Shown here piece after piece: positions 16,109 through 30,400 of a stretch of DNA of 64,000 nt. A model generated the notes under the pieces. That model was given only the letters and a program-made list of their open reading frames with translations. It had not been told where the DNA came from and did no database searches. Position 1 is the first letter of the stretch; each line of letters begins with the position of its first letter. The position numbers and the translations under genes are program-made. This stretch comes from Bacillota bacterium (lineage in GTDB: Bacteria; Bacillota; Clostridia; Acetivibrionales; DSM-1351), in contig JAEWCZ010000044.1 of assembly GCA_023390335.1 (NCBI GenBank), positions 1 to 64,000 of the forward strand, given 5' to 3'.

Positions 16109-18318
16109 GATACGTCACCTCTTTCCTGCTGGCTGTGTAAATAGTAGTACAGACCTTTTCTTTGTAACAGTTCTTCCTGTGAGCCATACTCTATCAGCTG
16201 CCCTTTGTCAATTGCCATAATTTTATGTGCATCTTTTAGCGTTGACAGTCTGTGTGCAATGATAATAACCGTACGTCCTTTACATATCAACTTAAGATTC
16301 TTTTGAATTATACTTTCCGACTCATAATCCAAAGCTGATGTAGCTTCATCAAAAATAAGGATTCTTGGATTGTTAAGTAGTGCCCTTGCTATTGCTATTC
16401 TTTGCTTCTGACCTCCTGAAAGTCCCGTTCCCTTTTCTCCAACCATTGTGTCATAACCTTCGGGAAGCTCGAGAATAAAGTCATGTGCTCCTGCAATCTT
16501 AGCAACGCGAATGATATCAGACATACTTGCTGTTGGGTTGTGTATACAAATATTTTCCCTCACTGACAAGTTGAACATAAAGTTTTCCTGAAGTACCACT
16601 CCGATCTGTCGCCTGAGCCATGACATATCCGTAAGTGATATATCAATTCCATCTACTAGGATTTTTCCAGCTTCAGGAATGTAAAGTCTTTGAATGAGTT
16701 TTGATATTGTACTTTTTCCGGAGCCGCTTCTTCCTACAATTCCCACAATTGTTCCCGGCTTTATATCAAAGGACATGTCTCTTATAACCTCTGAACTGTC
16801 TATTCTATATCTAAATCGTACCTTTTCAAAAGTAATTCTTCCATTGATAGCGGGAAGCCTTGACTTTGTGGCATCCATTGAGGGTTCCGGTACTGTATTG
16901 AAGATATCACCCAGTCTTTTTATTGAAAGCCCGGCCTGCTGGAAATCTTGCCAAATCTGGACAAACCTTAGTACAGGACCGCTTACTCTTCCTGATAGCA
17001 TCCTAAATGCTATTAACTGTCCTACGGTAATACTTCCACCCATTACGAGATGTGCCCCATACCATAATACTGCTATATCAGTACTCTTTTGAATCAACTG
17101 ACCTAAAGCTCCTGCATTTCCGGAAAGAAGAGAGGTTCGAAAACCTGCTTTTGTATAGTTTGCCAACAGCCCTTCCCATTTGTTCTGCATAATAGGCTCC
17201 AATGCAAAGGATTTTATAGTTTGAACTCCTGAGACACTCTCAACTAAAAATGACTGCTGTTCAGCTCCTGTATTGAATTTTTCATCAAGTCTTTTTTTGA
17301 ATAATGGTGTAATAAATGCAGACAATGCAACAAACACAGGAAGTGATGCCAATACAATAAAGGTAAGACCTGTACTGTAAAAAAGCATAACAGCAATATA
17401 CACAATTAAGAAAAGAATATCCAGAACTGATGTTAAGGGCGCACCTGTCAGGAAATGTCTGATATTCTCCTGTTCCCTTACTCTGGCGATTGTGTCTCCT
17501 ACTCTTCTGGTCTCAAAGTATCTTAGCGGTAGTAGAAACAAATGCCTTACAAGTCTTACACCAAGTATAATATCTATTCTGCTTGTAGTATGAGTAAAGA
17601 CATAACTCTTGGCTATGCTCATTATAGTTTCAAAAACAGCTATAATTATCAAGCCTATGGCAAGTACATTTAATGTTGTTACGCCATTATGTACAAAAAC
17701 CTTATCAATTACTACCTGCGTAATAATAGGAGAAAAAAGCCCGAAAATCTGAAGGGTAAAAACGGCAACAAGAACCTCTATCAAAGGCCTTTTAAACTTT
17801 AATATTGTTGGAATAAACCATTTTATATCAAATTTCCGGTTTTGCTCCTTGTTGTTTCTATTTACGAACAAAATCACCCTGTTGTTCCATACAGCTTTAA
17901 ACTCTTCCACTGATAGAATTTTGGGTGAATTTTCTCCAGCATACAGTACAAGCATTCTATCTCCGTCTGCTTTTGCTAATATAAAAAACTCTTCATTGTT
18001 ATTTTCAACAATTGCCGGCAGAGGCAATTTTGCAAGTCTTTTAAGGCTCACTTCAACTGCTTTGGCTTTAAGTCCAAGTTCCTTTGCCGCACGAAGAATG
18101 TGAAGTTCCTTCATTCCCTCGGCTCCTATTGCCAAAGAATGCCTGAGCTGCTGGGGGTCTGCATTAACTTTGTGAAACCTTGCTATAGTAATAAAGCTAT
18201 ATAGCCCCGTATCAATTCGATTTGCTTTTTGTTCATCATTGTTGTTTTGTCCGGTATTATTGGTCTTTGATACATGTTTTTCAGTATCATTTTTTATTTC
18301 TTCATCCGTATGAAGCAT
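16105..18318 (-). CDS. Type I secretion ABC exporter with inactive C39-like domain (HlyB/LapB type)
   Basis: About 737 residues. I choose ATG 18318, which has AGGAAAGG 9 nt upstream; the TTG at 18327 lies directly after that site. Order: N-terminal C39-like domain (about 35-150; ARFHKVNADPQQLRHSL) with no cysteine at all, hence a substrate-docking CLD and not a peptidase; a six-helix membrane domain (about 165-450); and an ATPase with Walker A GRSGSGKST, signature LSGGQKQRIAIARAL, Walker B ILIFDEATSALD and H-loop IIIAHRLSTL. The lack of the Cys nucleophile argues against a bacteriocin leader-peptidase exporter and for an RTX exporter. It forms an operon with the membrane fusion gene downstream and sits 172 bp after the RTX gene. 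Confidence 0.94.
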   Translation of the reverse strand: MLHTDEEIKNDTEKHVSKTNNTGQNNNDEQKANRIDTGLYSFITIARFHKVNADPQQLRHSLAIGAEGMKELHILRAAKELGLKAKAVEVSLKRLAKLPLPAIVENNNEEFFILAKADGDRMLVLYAGENSPKILSVEEFKAVWNNRVILFVNRNNKEQNRKFDIKWFIPTILKFKRPLIEVLVAVFTLQIFGLFSPIITQVVIDKVFVHNGVTTLNVLAIGLIIIAVFETIMSIAKSYVFTHTTSRIDIILGVRLVRHLFLLPLRYFETRRVGDTIARVREQENIRHFLTGAPLTSVLDILFLIVYIAVMLFYSTGLTFIVLASLPVFVALSAFITPLFKKRLDEKFNTGAEQQSFLVESVSGVQTIKSFALEPIMQNKWEGLLANYTKAGFRTSLLSGNAGALGQLIQKSTDIAVLWYGAHLVMGGSITVGQLIAFRMLSGRVSGPVLRFVQIWQDFQQAGLSIKRLGDIFNTVPEPSMDATKSRLPAINGRITFEKVRFRYRIDSSEVIRDMSFDIKPGTIVGIVGRSGSGKSTISKLIQRLYIPEAGKILVDGIDISLTDMSWLRRQIGVVLQENFMFNLSVRENICIHNPTASMSDIIRVAKIAGAHDFILELPEGYDTMVGEKGTGLSGGQKQRIAIARALLNNPRILIFDEATSALDYESESIIQKNLKLICKGRTVIIIAHRLSTLKDAHKIMAIDKGQLIEYGSQEELLQRKGLYYYLHSQQERGDVS

Positions 18319-18370
18319 AGTTATCAACCTTTCCTAGTAGTAAGAAGATGCTAAATACTCTAAAAAACAA

Positions 18371-18411
18371 TTGTATGCCATGACCGGAATAATCCTGGTT
18401 TAGGCATACAA
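18371..18411. other. Hairpin in the RTX/exporter intergenic region
   Basis: TTGTATGCC and GGCATACAA form a 9-bp stem around a 23-nt interior that can pair further (ACCGG/CCTGGT-like). It lies just upstream of the exporter gene leader. Role unknown: attenuator, RNA-stability element or operator. Confidence 0.55.
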
Positions 18412-18436
18412 ATAATTGAGCATTTACCTTTTAAAT

Positions 18437-18471
18437 TATGCCAGGTGGAGTTCAATGCTCCACCTGGCATA
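18437..18471. terminator. Strong 14-bp hairpin after the RTX gene
   Basis: TATGCCAGGTGGAG pairs perfectly with CTCCACCTGGCATA around TTCAATG, 20 bp after the RTX stop codon. The minus-strand downstream side is AATTTAAAAGG, a weak T-tract. It may be a partial terminator or a 3' stability element setting RTX:exporter expression ratios. Confidence 0.65.
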
Positions 18472-18490
18472 AGAAACTCATTCCCTAAGC

Positions 18491-21400
18491 TTATTGATGT
18501 ACCCAGAACTGAGACAGTATATCCTGTGCCTCTTGAGGTTTTTCCTGAACAGCCTGATTCAAAAGCATTCCGCTGTCATCAGTAAAGCCCGCCATAGCTT
18601 GAATCAACTGATCCACTTCGTTGCTTGGTAAAGCACTTTCAACTGCAGTCGAATCTGAAGCAGACCCAATAGTAATTATATTGGTTACATCATCAGTCGT
18701 TACTGTATTCTGAATATCTGTGTTGGAAACTTCCTTTGCACCTTCATCATTTGTTATTTCATTTGTAAAGGTAACGGATATTTCATTAGCAGTCTCGTCA
18801 GTTGTGGCTGTATTTAAAGTGCCATTGTCGGACAATTCATTTTGTACATCGTTAAATGTTAGAATTTCCCCGTTTTTAAATTCGATGTTCTCCAAAGAGT
18901 ATTCACCGCCGTTAAAATAACCTGAAACCGTGATAGAATCTTCAGTTCCATTTATGGTCATTAATAAGTCCGCATTGTTCCTTGTCATAGTTATATCTGA
19001 ATAATTAACATCATTGAATAACAAAGTATCCGTATCTGTGTCTAGACTTCCGGTATTATAGATTATATCTGAACTACCACCTGTACTAAATACATATGTA
19101 TCATTTCCGGCTCCTCCGTTCAGCTTATCTGATCCCGACTCACCATAAATAGTGTCATTTCCGTCTTCTCCGTATATAAAGTCGCTATCATCTCCACCCT
19201 TTAATGTATCATTGCCTGCGCCGCCTCTAATTTCATCCATACCTGCAAGTCCGTATATTACATTGTCCTTTGTATCTCCCATGATGGTCTCTTTTGCATC
19301 AGTTCCGTAAATATCCAGATTTTCAAAATCTGAATTGTTAAATACAGAATTATCGGCCAACTGGAGAACTTCAACTGCATTACTTGCAAGGAAATAATCT
19401 TCAATAGTTAACTTGTCTTCGCTATTATTTACAGTGAATTCAAGACTATTAATAACCCTCCTGTAAGACAGATCCTCCCGGCTGATATTTGCCCCAAACA
19501 GGATAGAATCTACATTACCCGCTGTTTCGTCGTAATCAATTATGGTATCCTTACCGTAGCCTTTATCAAATATATAGGTGTCATTTCCTATTGATCCGCT
19601 CAAACTGTCATTTCCGGCACCGCCATTGAAAACATCATTCCCGGAAGAATCAATTAAGTTGTCATTACCGTCTCCTCCTTCGATATAATCATTACCAGCT
19701 CCACCTTCAATGTAGTCGTTGCCGCTGTCTCCATATAGCTTATCATCGCCCTCAGCGCCATCAAGATTATCATCGTCTTCTCCACCATATAAGATATCAT
19801 TTTCTTCACCGCCATACAAGAAATCATTTCCTGTTTCTCCATAAAGAGTATCCAGACCAAATTCTCCATATAAGTAGTCGCCTTCACTACCGCCGTAAAT
19901 GATATCATCCCCGTCGCCTGCGTTTACTGTATCTGAACCTTCCAGCGATTTTATTATATTGTTGTTAATATCTCCATTTAAGTTATCATCTCCGCTGGTA
20001 CCATAGGTAGGTATATTGTTTAAATCGCTGACGTTTATTACTGTTCCATCATCAAAAGCAATTCTTTCTATCCTGTTGCTGACAGCTACCGCAGCCTGGC
20101 TGATTTTGATAACATCGGCAGTACCTTTTAAGGAAATTTCCAGATTGTTGCCTCTTCTGATAATCTCAATATCATCTTTAGTGATTCCCTCGGTGAATTT
20201 GATAGTATCGATATTACCTGCAATAGTGTCACGATCGGTGATAGTGTCGATTCCAAATCCTCTTTTAAAGATATAGGTATCATTTCCAATTCCGCCATTT
20301 AGAATGTCGTTACCTTCATCACCTGTAAGGGTATCGTTTCCATCCCCGCCATTTAAGGTGTCATCACCAGTTCCTCCATACAGGATATCATCTCCGCCAT
20401 TTCCGCTTAAATTATCATTACCGGCATCACCGATAATAATATCCGGAGAAGTGCCTCCGGTTATGGTATCAGCTGTTGGTGTACCAACCTTTGTGTCTCT
20501 GCTTTCTATTTGTGAAGCAATAGCCTGAGCATCCCATATAGTACCATCCATAAATTTCATAGCTTCAATTTTGTAATTATCATTGACGTAGTAATTTTTT
20601 ATATTAAGCCTGTCGTTTGTACCCAATACAATTATCTGGAGATCGTTACCCACACGGACAAAGGACACTCCGGTACTATCAATATGTTCTCCGAACTCTA
20701 TAGTGTCAATATTTTTACCTGTAGAATTATAATCATCAATTGTATCCACACCGGAGTTCAATTCAAACTTATAAGTGTCATTGCCTTCTCCGCCTACCAG
20801 TGTATCATTGCCTGAATCTCCATTAAGGATGTCATCTCCTGCCTCTCCGTACAGTATGTCGTTGCCGGATCCTCCATGCAGATTGTCATTTCCACCGGCA
20901 GCATATATTGTATCGTTTCCGCCAAGTCCAAATATCACATCACCACCATCAAGTGCCATTATTGTATCCTTGCAATTTCCGGCCTCCAAATAATCATCAC
21001 CGTCTGTACCGTATAATGGTAAATTATCATATCTGGCAGCATCAATCAAAGTACCGTCAGAAAGTTCTATTTTTTCAATTTTTTTGCTGTTGTCGCTGTA
21101 GTAATCAGTTACAATCAGTTTATCTGCTGTTCCTTTAACGGTAATTTCAAGTGTATTACCTATACGTGCAAATTCTAGGTTGTCACTGGAGATACCTTGA
21201 CCTAATTTTATTACGTCTGTATTTCCATAGGTATCATCATTTTCTTTGATAGTATCTTCTCCAGAGCCCAAATTGAAAATATATGTATCATTGCCTGTCC
21301 CGCCATAGATAGTATCATTACCTGCGCCACCGTCAATAATGTCATTTCCGCCTTCTCCATAAACAGTATCATTTCCTGCAAGGGCCATAATAGTCTCTGC

Positions 21401-24400
21401 AACATCTCCTCCTGTTATGGTATCATCATTGTCAGTTCCGTATAGTACTATCGAATCGGCTTGCTTACTGTCAACTAAAGTTCCGTCATAAAGCATAAAG
21501 CGTTCAATCCTGTTGCTTTCGTTGCTGTAATAGCCTTCGATGGTAAGCTTGTCGCTTTGTCCATTTATAGTGATTTCCAGATTGTAACCATTTCTTACCA
21601 TAGTAATATCTTCTTTACTTATACCTTCTCCAAATTTCAGTGTGTCAATATTTCCCTCAGTGATATCCGAATCAGAAATTGTGTCTTCTCCGTAGCCAAT
21701 ACCAAATGTATAGACATCGTTACCAGAACCGCCTTCCAGATAATCCTTGCCTGTGCCTCCATCCAGAAGATCCTCACCATCGCCGCCATATAGCTTATCT
21801 TCACCATCACCGCCGGAAATTTTGTCATTACCTCCAAGGGCTATATAGGTTTCATTACTGCCGCCACCCTGGAATTCATCATCGCCTTCAGTTCCATATA
21901 TGGTAAGGTCGTTGCTGATTTCTACAGCGGTACCATCAGAAAGTAAGATATTTTCAATTTTATTACTATCAATAAAATAATTCTGTATTGTTAATTTATC
22001 AGTTGTACCAATGATAGTTAAAACCAAATCTTTATTGACCCTTGAGTAGTTTAATTTATCTTTTGTTATACCCGTACCCAACCTGATTACATCCAAATTC
22101 CCTGCTGTTGAATCATTATCCGTTATGGTATCTTCACCTGAGCCAATACCGAAGACATACGTATCATTACCCACGTCGCCCACCAGAAGGTCGTTGCCTG
22201 CACCACCATCCAGAATATCGGCACCTGTTCCTCCATACAAGCTATCAGCACCAGTTCCACCATATAGCGTATCTGCTCCTTCACCGCCATAAATACTATC
22301 ACCGCCGTCATTACCGCTTATTGTATCATTGCCGCCCAAGCCATAAATAGTATCATTTCCGGCTCCGCCGCTAAGGGTATCATTGTTTTCTGTCCCGTAC
22401 ATAGGCAGTGAATTTATATAATCAGAATTTATTATTGAGCCGTCGATCAATTCTATCTTATCGATTTTACTGTTCCCAACAAATTGATCTTTTACTGTTA
22501 ATTTATCATCAGTATCCTTTATAGTGATAATAAGATCATTAATGAATCTGGTAATAACCAGATTTTCCTTACTGATGCCTTCCAGGAACTTGATAGTATC
22601 AACTTCTTGAGTATTTGTAACCGTACCGTTTATGACATCTTGACCAAACCCTACAGCAAAACTGTATGTATCATTTCCGGCTCCTCCGTCAAGTGTGTCG
22701 TTTTCTGTACCACCGATTAAGATATCATCCCCGTTACCGCCTAGCAAAGAATCTTTACCTTCCCCGCCGTTTATGATATCATTACCCTCTCCAGCGATTA
22801 TGGTATCATCTCCTGCATCTGCAAAAATTATATCGTTACCGCCATTAGCCCTGATAACATCGTTGCCTGCCAAGGCTCTTATTGTTTCATTTTTATCGGT
22901 AGCAACTATTGTATCCGCCTCTATTGTTCCGTATACATCCAATCCTGCCAATTTATTATTGTCCAAGGCTGTTCCATCGGCAAATTTGATGTTTTCAATT
23001 AAATGTAAGTTATCCAGATAATAATCAGATATAGTCAATTTATCCTCTGTTCCGTTTATTGATATTATCAGATCATTCAATACCCTTCTGATATCTATAT
23101 CTGCTTCTGAAATTCCTTCAGCAAAAAGAATAGTGTCTATGTTGCCCTGCGTTGAATCAATGTCTGATATTCTATCTTGACCATACCCGCGTTCAAAAAT
23201 ATATGTATCGTTTCCTTGTCCGCCATTAAGATTATCTTTACCAAGACCACCGTTGAGGATATCATTGCCCGCTTCTCCGTTCAATGAGTCGTTGCCGTCC
23301 TGACCTAAGATTATATCGTTTCCTTCTCCACCATTTATTAAATCATTTCCTGCTCCGCCTTCAATATAGTCGTCTCCGGCATTAGAGTATATTATGTCGT
23401 TCCCGCCCAAACCGTATATCTTTTCTTCATTATCTGTAGCATTTATACTATCATCATTTTCTGTTCCATATAGTGGTAAATGCCTCAAGATTTCATTATC
23501 TAAAGTATGTCCGTCACTAAACTGAATTTTTTCAATCTTATAGCTATCTTTGACATAATAGTTTTGTATGGTTATTTTATCAGAGGTGCCCGATATTGAT
23601 ATTTCCAGATTGTTAAAATCTCTTCTATATTTCAAATTGGAATCGTCAATACCTTCTCCGAGTAATATAGTATCAATGTTACCGGAACTATTATCAAAAT
23701 CGGTGATTTTATCTGCACCTGAACCTAACCCAAAGATATAAGTATCATTTCCTGTTTCACCAATTAAAATGTCGTCACCTGCACCACCATCAATGGTATC
23801 GTTGCCTTCCTGCCCATTAATTGTGTCTACTCCGTCATTACCATATAAAAGGTCATCATTGGTTCCGCCGCTTAAGGTGTCATCATCTGCACCACCATAT
23901 ATGAGGTCATTACCATCCTGACCGTCAATGGTGTCTTCACCTGCATCACCGTATAAAGTATCATTACCTATTCCACCGACTATCTTATCATCACCTGAGC
24001 CACCGTTAACCAGATCATTACCGCCCATAGAGTTAATTACATCTGATCCTCCTAGACCATCTATTACCTCGTCAACGTCATCGGTTGTAATGCTATCTGT
24101 ACCCTCCGTACCATAGATTACTAATTTGTCTAGAATTGAGTTATCTAATATTTTTCCATCACCGAACTGAATAACTTCAATTTTGTTTTCAGGCAAAAAT
24201 TGATTTCTAATTGTTATCTTATCAGAAGTACCATTAACGGTGATTACCAGATCTCTGTTTACCCTTCTCAAAGAGACATTTTCGTAATTAATGCCTTCTT
24301 CAAACTTCAGGGTATCAATACTTGCAGTAGCTTTATCAGTATCCTTTATGGTATCTTCACCGGAACCCAACCTAAACAAATAAGTATCATTGCCTTCTCC

Positions 24401-27400
24401 ACCGTCGACAAAGTCATTGCCATCTGCTCCATCAATAATATCGTTATCAAGTCCGCCATAGATCTGATCATTTCCGGCACCGCCAATAATTGTATCATTC
24501 CCGGCTTGCCCAAAGATCTTATCATCTCCGGTATCTCCCCAGACAGAGTCATCGCCTGTTCCAGCATCGATAGTGTCATTTCCATTATTACCGTGTATCA
24601 AATCATTTCCGTCCTGCCCAAAGATTTGATCATCCCCATCATCTCCCCAGACAGTGTCGTCTCCTGCTCCCGCATCAATGTAATCATTTCCGGCGTCACC
24701 ATTTATCAAGTCATTTCCACCAAGAGCGTATATGGTATCTCCACCGTCCAGACCCTTGATAACTTCACTGACATCATCTGTAGAAATGCTGTCACCATTA
24801 ATTGTTCCATATATTACAAGTTTGGAAAGCATATCATTATCTTCAACAGTTCCGTCTGCAAACTCAATTTTCTCTATCTTACCCTCCGGCAAATAATAAT
24901 TTTTTATAGTTATAGTGTCTGCAGAACCACTAACGGTGATTATAAGGTCTCTGTTTACCCTGCGATAGTCAACATCCTCCTTACTAATACCAGCCTCAAA
25001 CTTTAATGTGTCAACGATGCCGCTGGTAGCATCCGTATCAATTATTGTGTCCTTACCTGCGCCTGTTCTGAATATGTAAGTGTCATTGCCAACTCCGCCG
25101 TAAAGAGTATCGTCTCCTTCCTGTCCGTCTATATAATCGTTGCCAACACCTGCATAAATTGTATCATTGCCTTTTCCACCGTATATAATATCATCCCCTG
25201 CAAGTGCATTTATGGTGTCATTTCCTCCAAGCCCATAAATGGTTTCTTTGTAATCACTGGCAGTTATGGTATCATCACCTTCAGTACCAATAAGCGGAAG
25301 GTTTCTGATGACCTCATTATCTAAAAAGCTGCCATCATCAAGCAATATTTTGTCAACCTTGTAATTATCATGAATATAGTAATTCTTAATAGTTATTACA
25401 TCGGCAGTTCCATTGATCGATATTTCCAAATCATTCATGGCTCTTCTGATAGCCAACATGTCCATTGTAATTCCTGTACCAAATTTGATAACATCTATAG
25501 ATGCTTGATTAGAATCATTGTTATTAATGGTGTCTATGCCTGATCCTATTCCGAAAATATAGGTGTCACTTCCATCTCCGCCGTCCAAAGAATCATTACC
25601 AATACCGCCTTCCAGCGTGTCATTCCCGGCACTACCATATAGAATGTCATTTCCAGCTTCACCTTTTAAGATATCGTTTCCATTTTCACCATATAAAGTG
25701 TCGTTACCTGTACTTCCTTGGAGAATATCATTTCCTTCTCCGCCATACTCCGTATCGTTTCCTTCACCGCCTGTAAGAGTATCATTACCACTCTCACCAA
25801 ATAGAGTATCATCTCCAGCTTCACCATCCAGATAATCGTCTCCAGCAGCACCATAGAGTTGATCGTTACCTTTTCCTCCATATATAAAGTCAACTCCGGC
25901 AGTTCCCCGAAGAGCTTCAGTTCCAAAAGGAGGTCCCCAAGGCACATTATAGTCATATTCACTGTCGGCACGCCCGTACACTTTGTTTGCTGTGGCTATT
26001 ATATATGCTTGTTCATTTAAAGGTCTAAGCTCGTCTATTAAATTCTTAAGCCCTTGATATGCTAAAGGATCTTTAGAATAGCACTCCAGCAGATCACTGA
26101 GTATAAAGCCGAAGTTTGTATCGTTTATTTTTGTAAGACAAAGCTGCTTAAGTTTGTCGAAATTGAATTCCATTTTCATGGTTGCTTGATTGAAATTGCA
26201 ACCTACTGTAGTTACATATTCTTTCAAATAGCTTTCAGCAGCCAAGCATCTAAACACATAATCTTTTATTATGTCATAACATACCCTTAGATGGTCTCCT
26301 GCCTGTTCCTGCGCCGCCGATGTCCCCCAGCTTCCAATAAATTTTCGACCGACGAATTTCTCCACGACAGCTAAGTCTCTGGCATCCATATGACCTCTTC
26401 CGGTCCTGCCTATATTTGTGGTACCAGTCCAGCTATATATTATTCTATCCAACAGTTCTTGCTTGTTTACTGTTTTATTTTGAGTGAATTCAGTAACCAG
26501 ATTTCTAAGTTCCTCATTGGTAGCCATACTTTTCCTTAAGCCATACACATTTCCTACAGTGCCTATTTCCGGTAAGGAACGCAGTATTTCCGATATTTTA
26601 TCATCCACTCCCGGCAGATCTTGAGGATCCCGAGTGTCCGATAAATCTACATTAAAGAAGAATTGGGACATATCCAGTTTATTGCCTTCCTGGTCCATAA
26701 AATATCCTATTATTTGCTTAATAACACCAGGGGTACTGTCATCTACTATGCTGGTATTAAGTTTTAATGAATCTATCCCCACCTGGGATAAGGTCTTCAA
26801 TTCACCGCTATCTGTTATACCGTTGGAATTTTTGTCAATCCATATTTTTAAAGTTTTAAATGCAGCATCTTGACTGTCAAGAACATAGTCTTTATTTTTA
26901 TCAAGATCTAGTAATGCTTCATATCCATTATTTGAAATTTTCCCGTTGGACATAAGCACCTGATCACCGAAAACTTCTGTTCCATCATCTATCTTTCCAT
27001 TTCCATTCAAGTCTCTGGCCAGTATTCCGTCGGTATTATTTACCCATTGTATTTTTTCTGCAAAGCCGTTATTATCTAAATCGAAATTAATACCATTCTC
27101 TAATGTTGATATTTCAATACCGTTATTATCCAAATCTAATATAACAGGGTCAGAAGTGGCCTTGACTGCTACAGCCTTTGCAAACTCATCTTCCAGTTCC
27201 TTTCTGAATTGATTTACCCCTTCCACAACTGTTCCGTCACCAAATTTTAATTGCTCTATTAAATATGCATTACTTGGATCAAAGAAATGTGAAATTGTAA
27301 GTGTATCTTTGGAGCCTATTATGCTAATAACAAGATCGTCGTTTGATTTGCTAAAGGCCAGATCCTGTCTTGCCAAACGGTTAATAAAGGTAACTGTATC

Positions 27401-30400
27401 TACATTTCCGGGGGTTGTGTCATAGTCTACTATCTTATCATTACCATAGCCCGGCCCGAATATATAAGTATCATTACCTTTCCCGCCATACATAATATCA
27501 TTGCCTTGAAGTGGATCAATAAAATTATCCCTATCTTGATTATTGGGTATTAATGGTACATCATCTCCCGGAGTTCCGATTATATATGTTTTTTCACCAA
27601 TGTATTCACCCTGTTCAGCATTATTCGAATATGCAAGTTCGGCTGTTATTCTCCCCTGATTCCAAACAGCACCATTGCTGAATTCAATATTTTCTACTTG
27701 GTAACTTTCTCCAAGGAAATAGTTTATGACCTTCAGCTCATCCGTATCGTTACCATTAATCTTTAATATTAAATCATTACCTACTTTGGATACCTTTAAA
27801 TTATCTTCTCTGATTCCTTCTCCGAGTTTAATTTTATCAATGTTGCCTACAGTTGTATCAACATCTGAAATTTTATCCTTTCCGTAACCTATATTAAAAA
27901 TATAGGTGTCATCTCCTCTACCGCCATATAGAGAATCATTACCACTTCCGCCATCCAATATGTCATTGCCAAGCGTACCAATAAGCATATCATTGCCATT
28001 TGTTCCTTCTGAGAAAGCGGTAAGCATTGCAGGTTCTGTGTTACCTGTTAATCCTTCTATATCAGCTTTACCCCATACCGTACCATTTGCAAACCTGATT
28101 TCCTCAATTTTACAACCTTCATCACTAAAGTAGTCAACTACGGTTAATATGTCCTCTGTATTTACAATAGCTATCTGCAGATTGTCATTAACTCTTTCAA
28201 TCTTCACATCAGCAGTAGTAATTCCAAATCCCAGCGATACGGTATCAATGCTATTTCCATAATTATCAGCTTCATAAATAAAATCCTGACCATAGCCTCG
28301 TTTAAATATATAAGTATCATTTCCGTCAACACCAAATAAGTTGTCTTCTCCTGCACCACCATCCAGCGTATCATTGCCATCTCCTGCATAGATTGAGTCC
28401 TGACCGCCTAATGTTCCAATGATATCATCTCCGCTATAGCCGTAAACATCTTCATTACCCGCTGATCCTGTAATAATGTCATTGACTAACGTACCTATTA
28501 TAGAGTCACTGCCAGTACTATAAATGTATTGATCAAGTATAGCTTTTTCTCCCCATACCGTACCATTTGAGAACATTATTTTTTCAAATTTATTGGTTGT
28601 ACTTATGTCATTTCCGTTCTCAAAGTAGTTCTTTACGATCAGTTTGTCCCCAGTACCCCTTACACTTATTTCCAAATTATCATTTACACGGAAAAAGACG
28701 ATATTTTCTGGTGGTATTCCTTCCCCAAACTGTATGGTATCTATGTTACCCTGAGTATCATCGGTGTCTTCAATAGTTTTTACACCCGACCCAAGATTAT
28801 ATATATAAGTGTCATTTCCTTTGCCCCCAATAAAATAATCATCTCCTGAAAGACCATTAAATATATCATTTACATCGGTACCACTTAGTTCATCGTTGCC
28901 GCTTGTTCCTATGGTATATATGGTTTGGGTTTCGATTTTCTCCTTGTTCCATACTTCTCCGTCACTGAATACAAATTTTTCTATTAAATTCTCAGTATTC
29001 TTTTCATAATTTGTTAAGAAATAATTATTTACGACTATTCTGTCATCCGATGAATTTACCACAATTTCCAGATTGTTACCATTACGCGAAAGTAAAATGT
29101 CCTTTGAAAGAATTCCAGGCCCGAATTTTATTGTATCTATGTTTCCTTCCGTATCATCCGTATCTTCTATTGTCTTTGTGCCGTTGCCCGGGTTAAAAAT
29201 GTAGGTATCATTGCCTTTACCTCCAATGAAAAGATCCTTTCCTGAAAGACCGTCGAACAAATCAGCTTTGTCTGTCCCGTTAAGTACATCATCGCCATCT
29301 GTGCCCATAGTATATATAGATTGTTCATGAATAGCCTTATCATCCCAAACGTCACCATTTGAGAATATTATCTTTTCGATACTATTGCTTTCTTTTACAT
29401 TAAGATTTATATCAAAGTAATCTTTAACAATTACTTTATCTTGTGATCCTCTTATTACTATTTCTAAATTATAGCCATTACGTGAAAATGCAATATTCTC
29501 CGGAAGTATCCCTTCTCCAAATATTATTGTGTCCAGATTTCCTGCCGTATCATCTATATCTTCAATTGTCTTTGTGCCATTACCCAGATTGAATTTGTAT
29601 GTGTCATTGCCTGTGCCGCCACTAAAATAATCATTTCCTTTTAGTCCATCAAAAATGTCATTTTGGGCAGTACCTGTCAATAAATCATCACCATCTGTGC
29701 CTATTATATAGATTGGCTGGCTTTCTATTTTTTCCTGATTCCAAACAACCCCACCCTGGAATACTATTGCTTCAATCCTATTATTTAAATTAATCTGAGA
29801 GTTTTCATCGAAATAGTTCTTGATTATTATCTTGTCATCTGATCCCTTGATAACTATTTCCAGATCATTTCCAGCATGAGAGAATAAAATATTTTCAGGC
29901 GATATTCCTTCACCGAATTTTATTGTATCAACATTACCCTCAGTAGCGTCATTATCTTCAATAATTTTTATTCCTGTCCCTAGGTTAAATATGTATGTAT
30001 CGTTTCCTTTTCCGCCGCTGAAATAGTCGGTTCCTTTACCACCGTCAAAGTTATCGTTTTTATCAGTTCCATAGAGAGTATCATCATCATCGGTACCCAT
30101 GATGTATATAATTTGTCCTGAGATACGTTCAGAATCCCAGATAACTCCATTTGAGAACTGAATTTCCTCAATTGTGTTGCTTGTGTTTACATCATAATCT
30201 GTCACGAAATAATTCATAATTATTAGCTTATCGTTCGAATCTTTTATGATGATTTCCAGATTATTTTGATTTTTAGCAAATGTAATGTTTTCGGGAGTTA
30301 TACCAGTTCCGAATATAATCGCATCTTTATTGCCCTCAGTACTATCATTATCATCAATAATCTTTGTTCCAGTACCCAAATCAAATCTGTAAGTGTCATT

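Noticed and set aside
16105..18318. Bacteriocin/lanthipeptide exporter with leader peptidase activity
   Set aside because: The C39-like domain has no cysteine, and the neighbour is an RTX protein and not a double-glycine leader peptide.
24200..25006. 268-codon plus-strand ORF and many others opposite the RTX gene
   Set aside because: They are antisense shadows of the repetitive RTX coding sequence (repeating S-L-P-S-P-P type products), with no ribosome binding sites.
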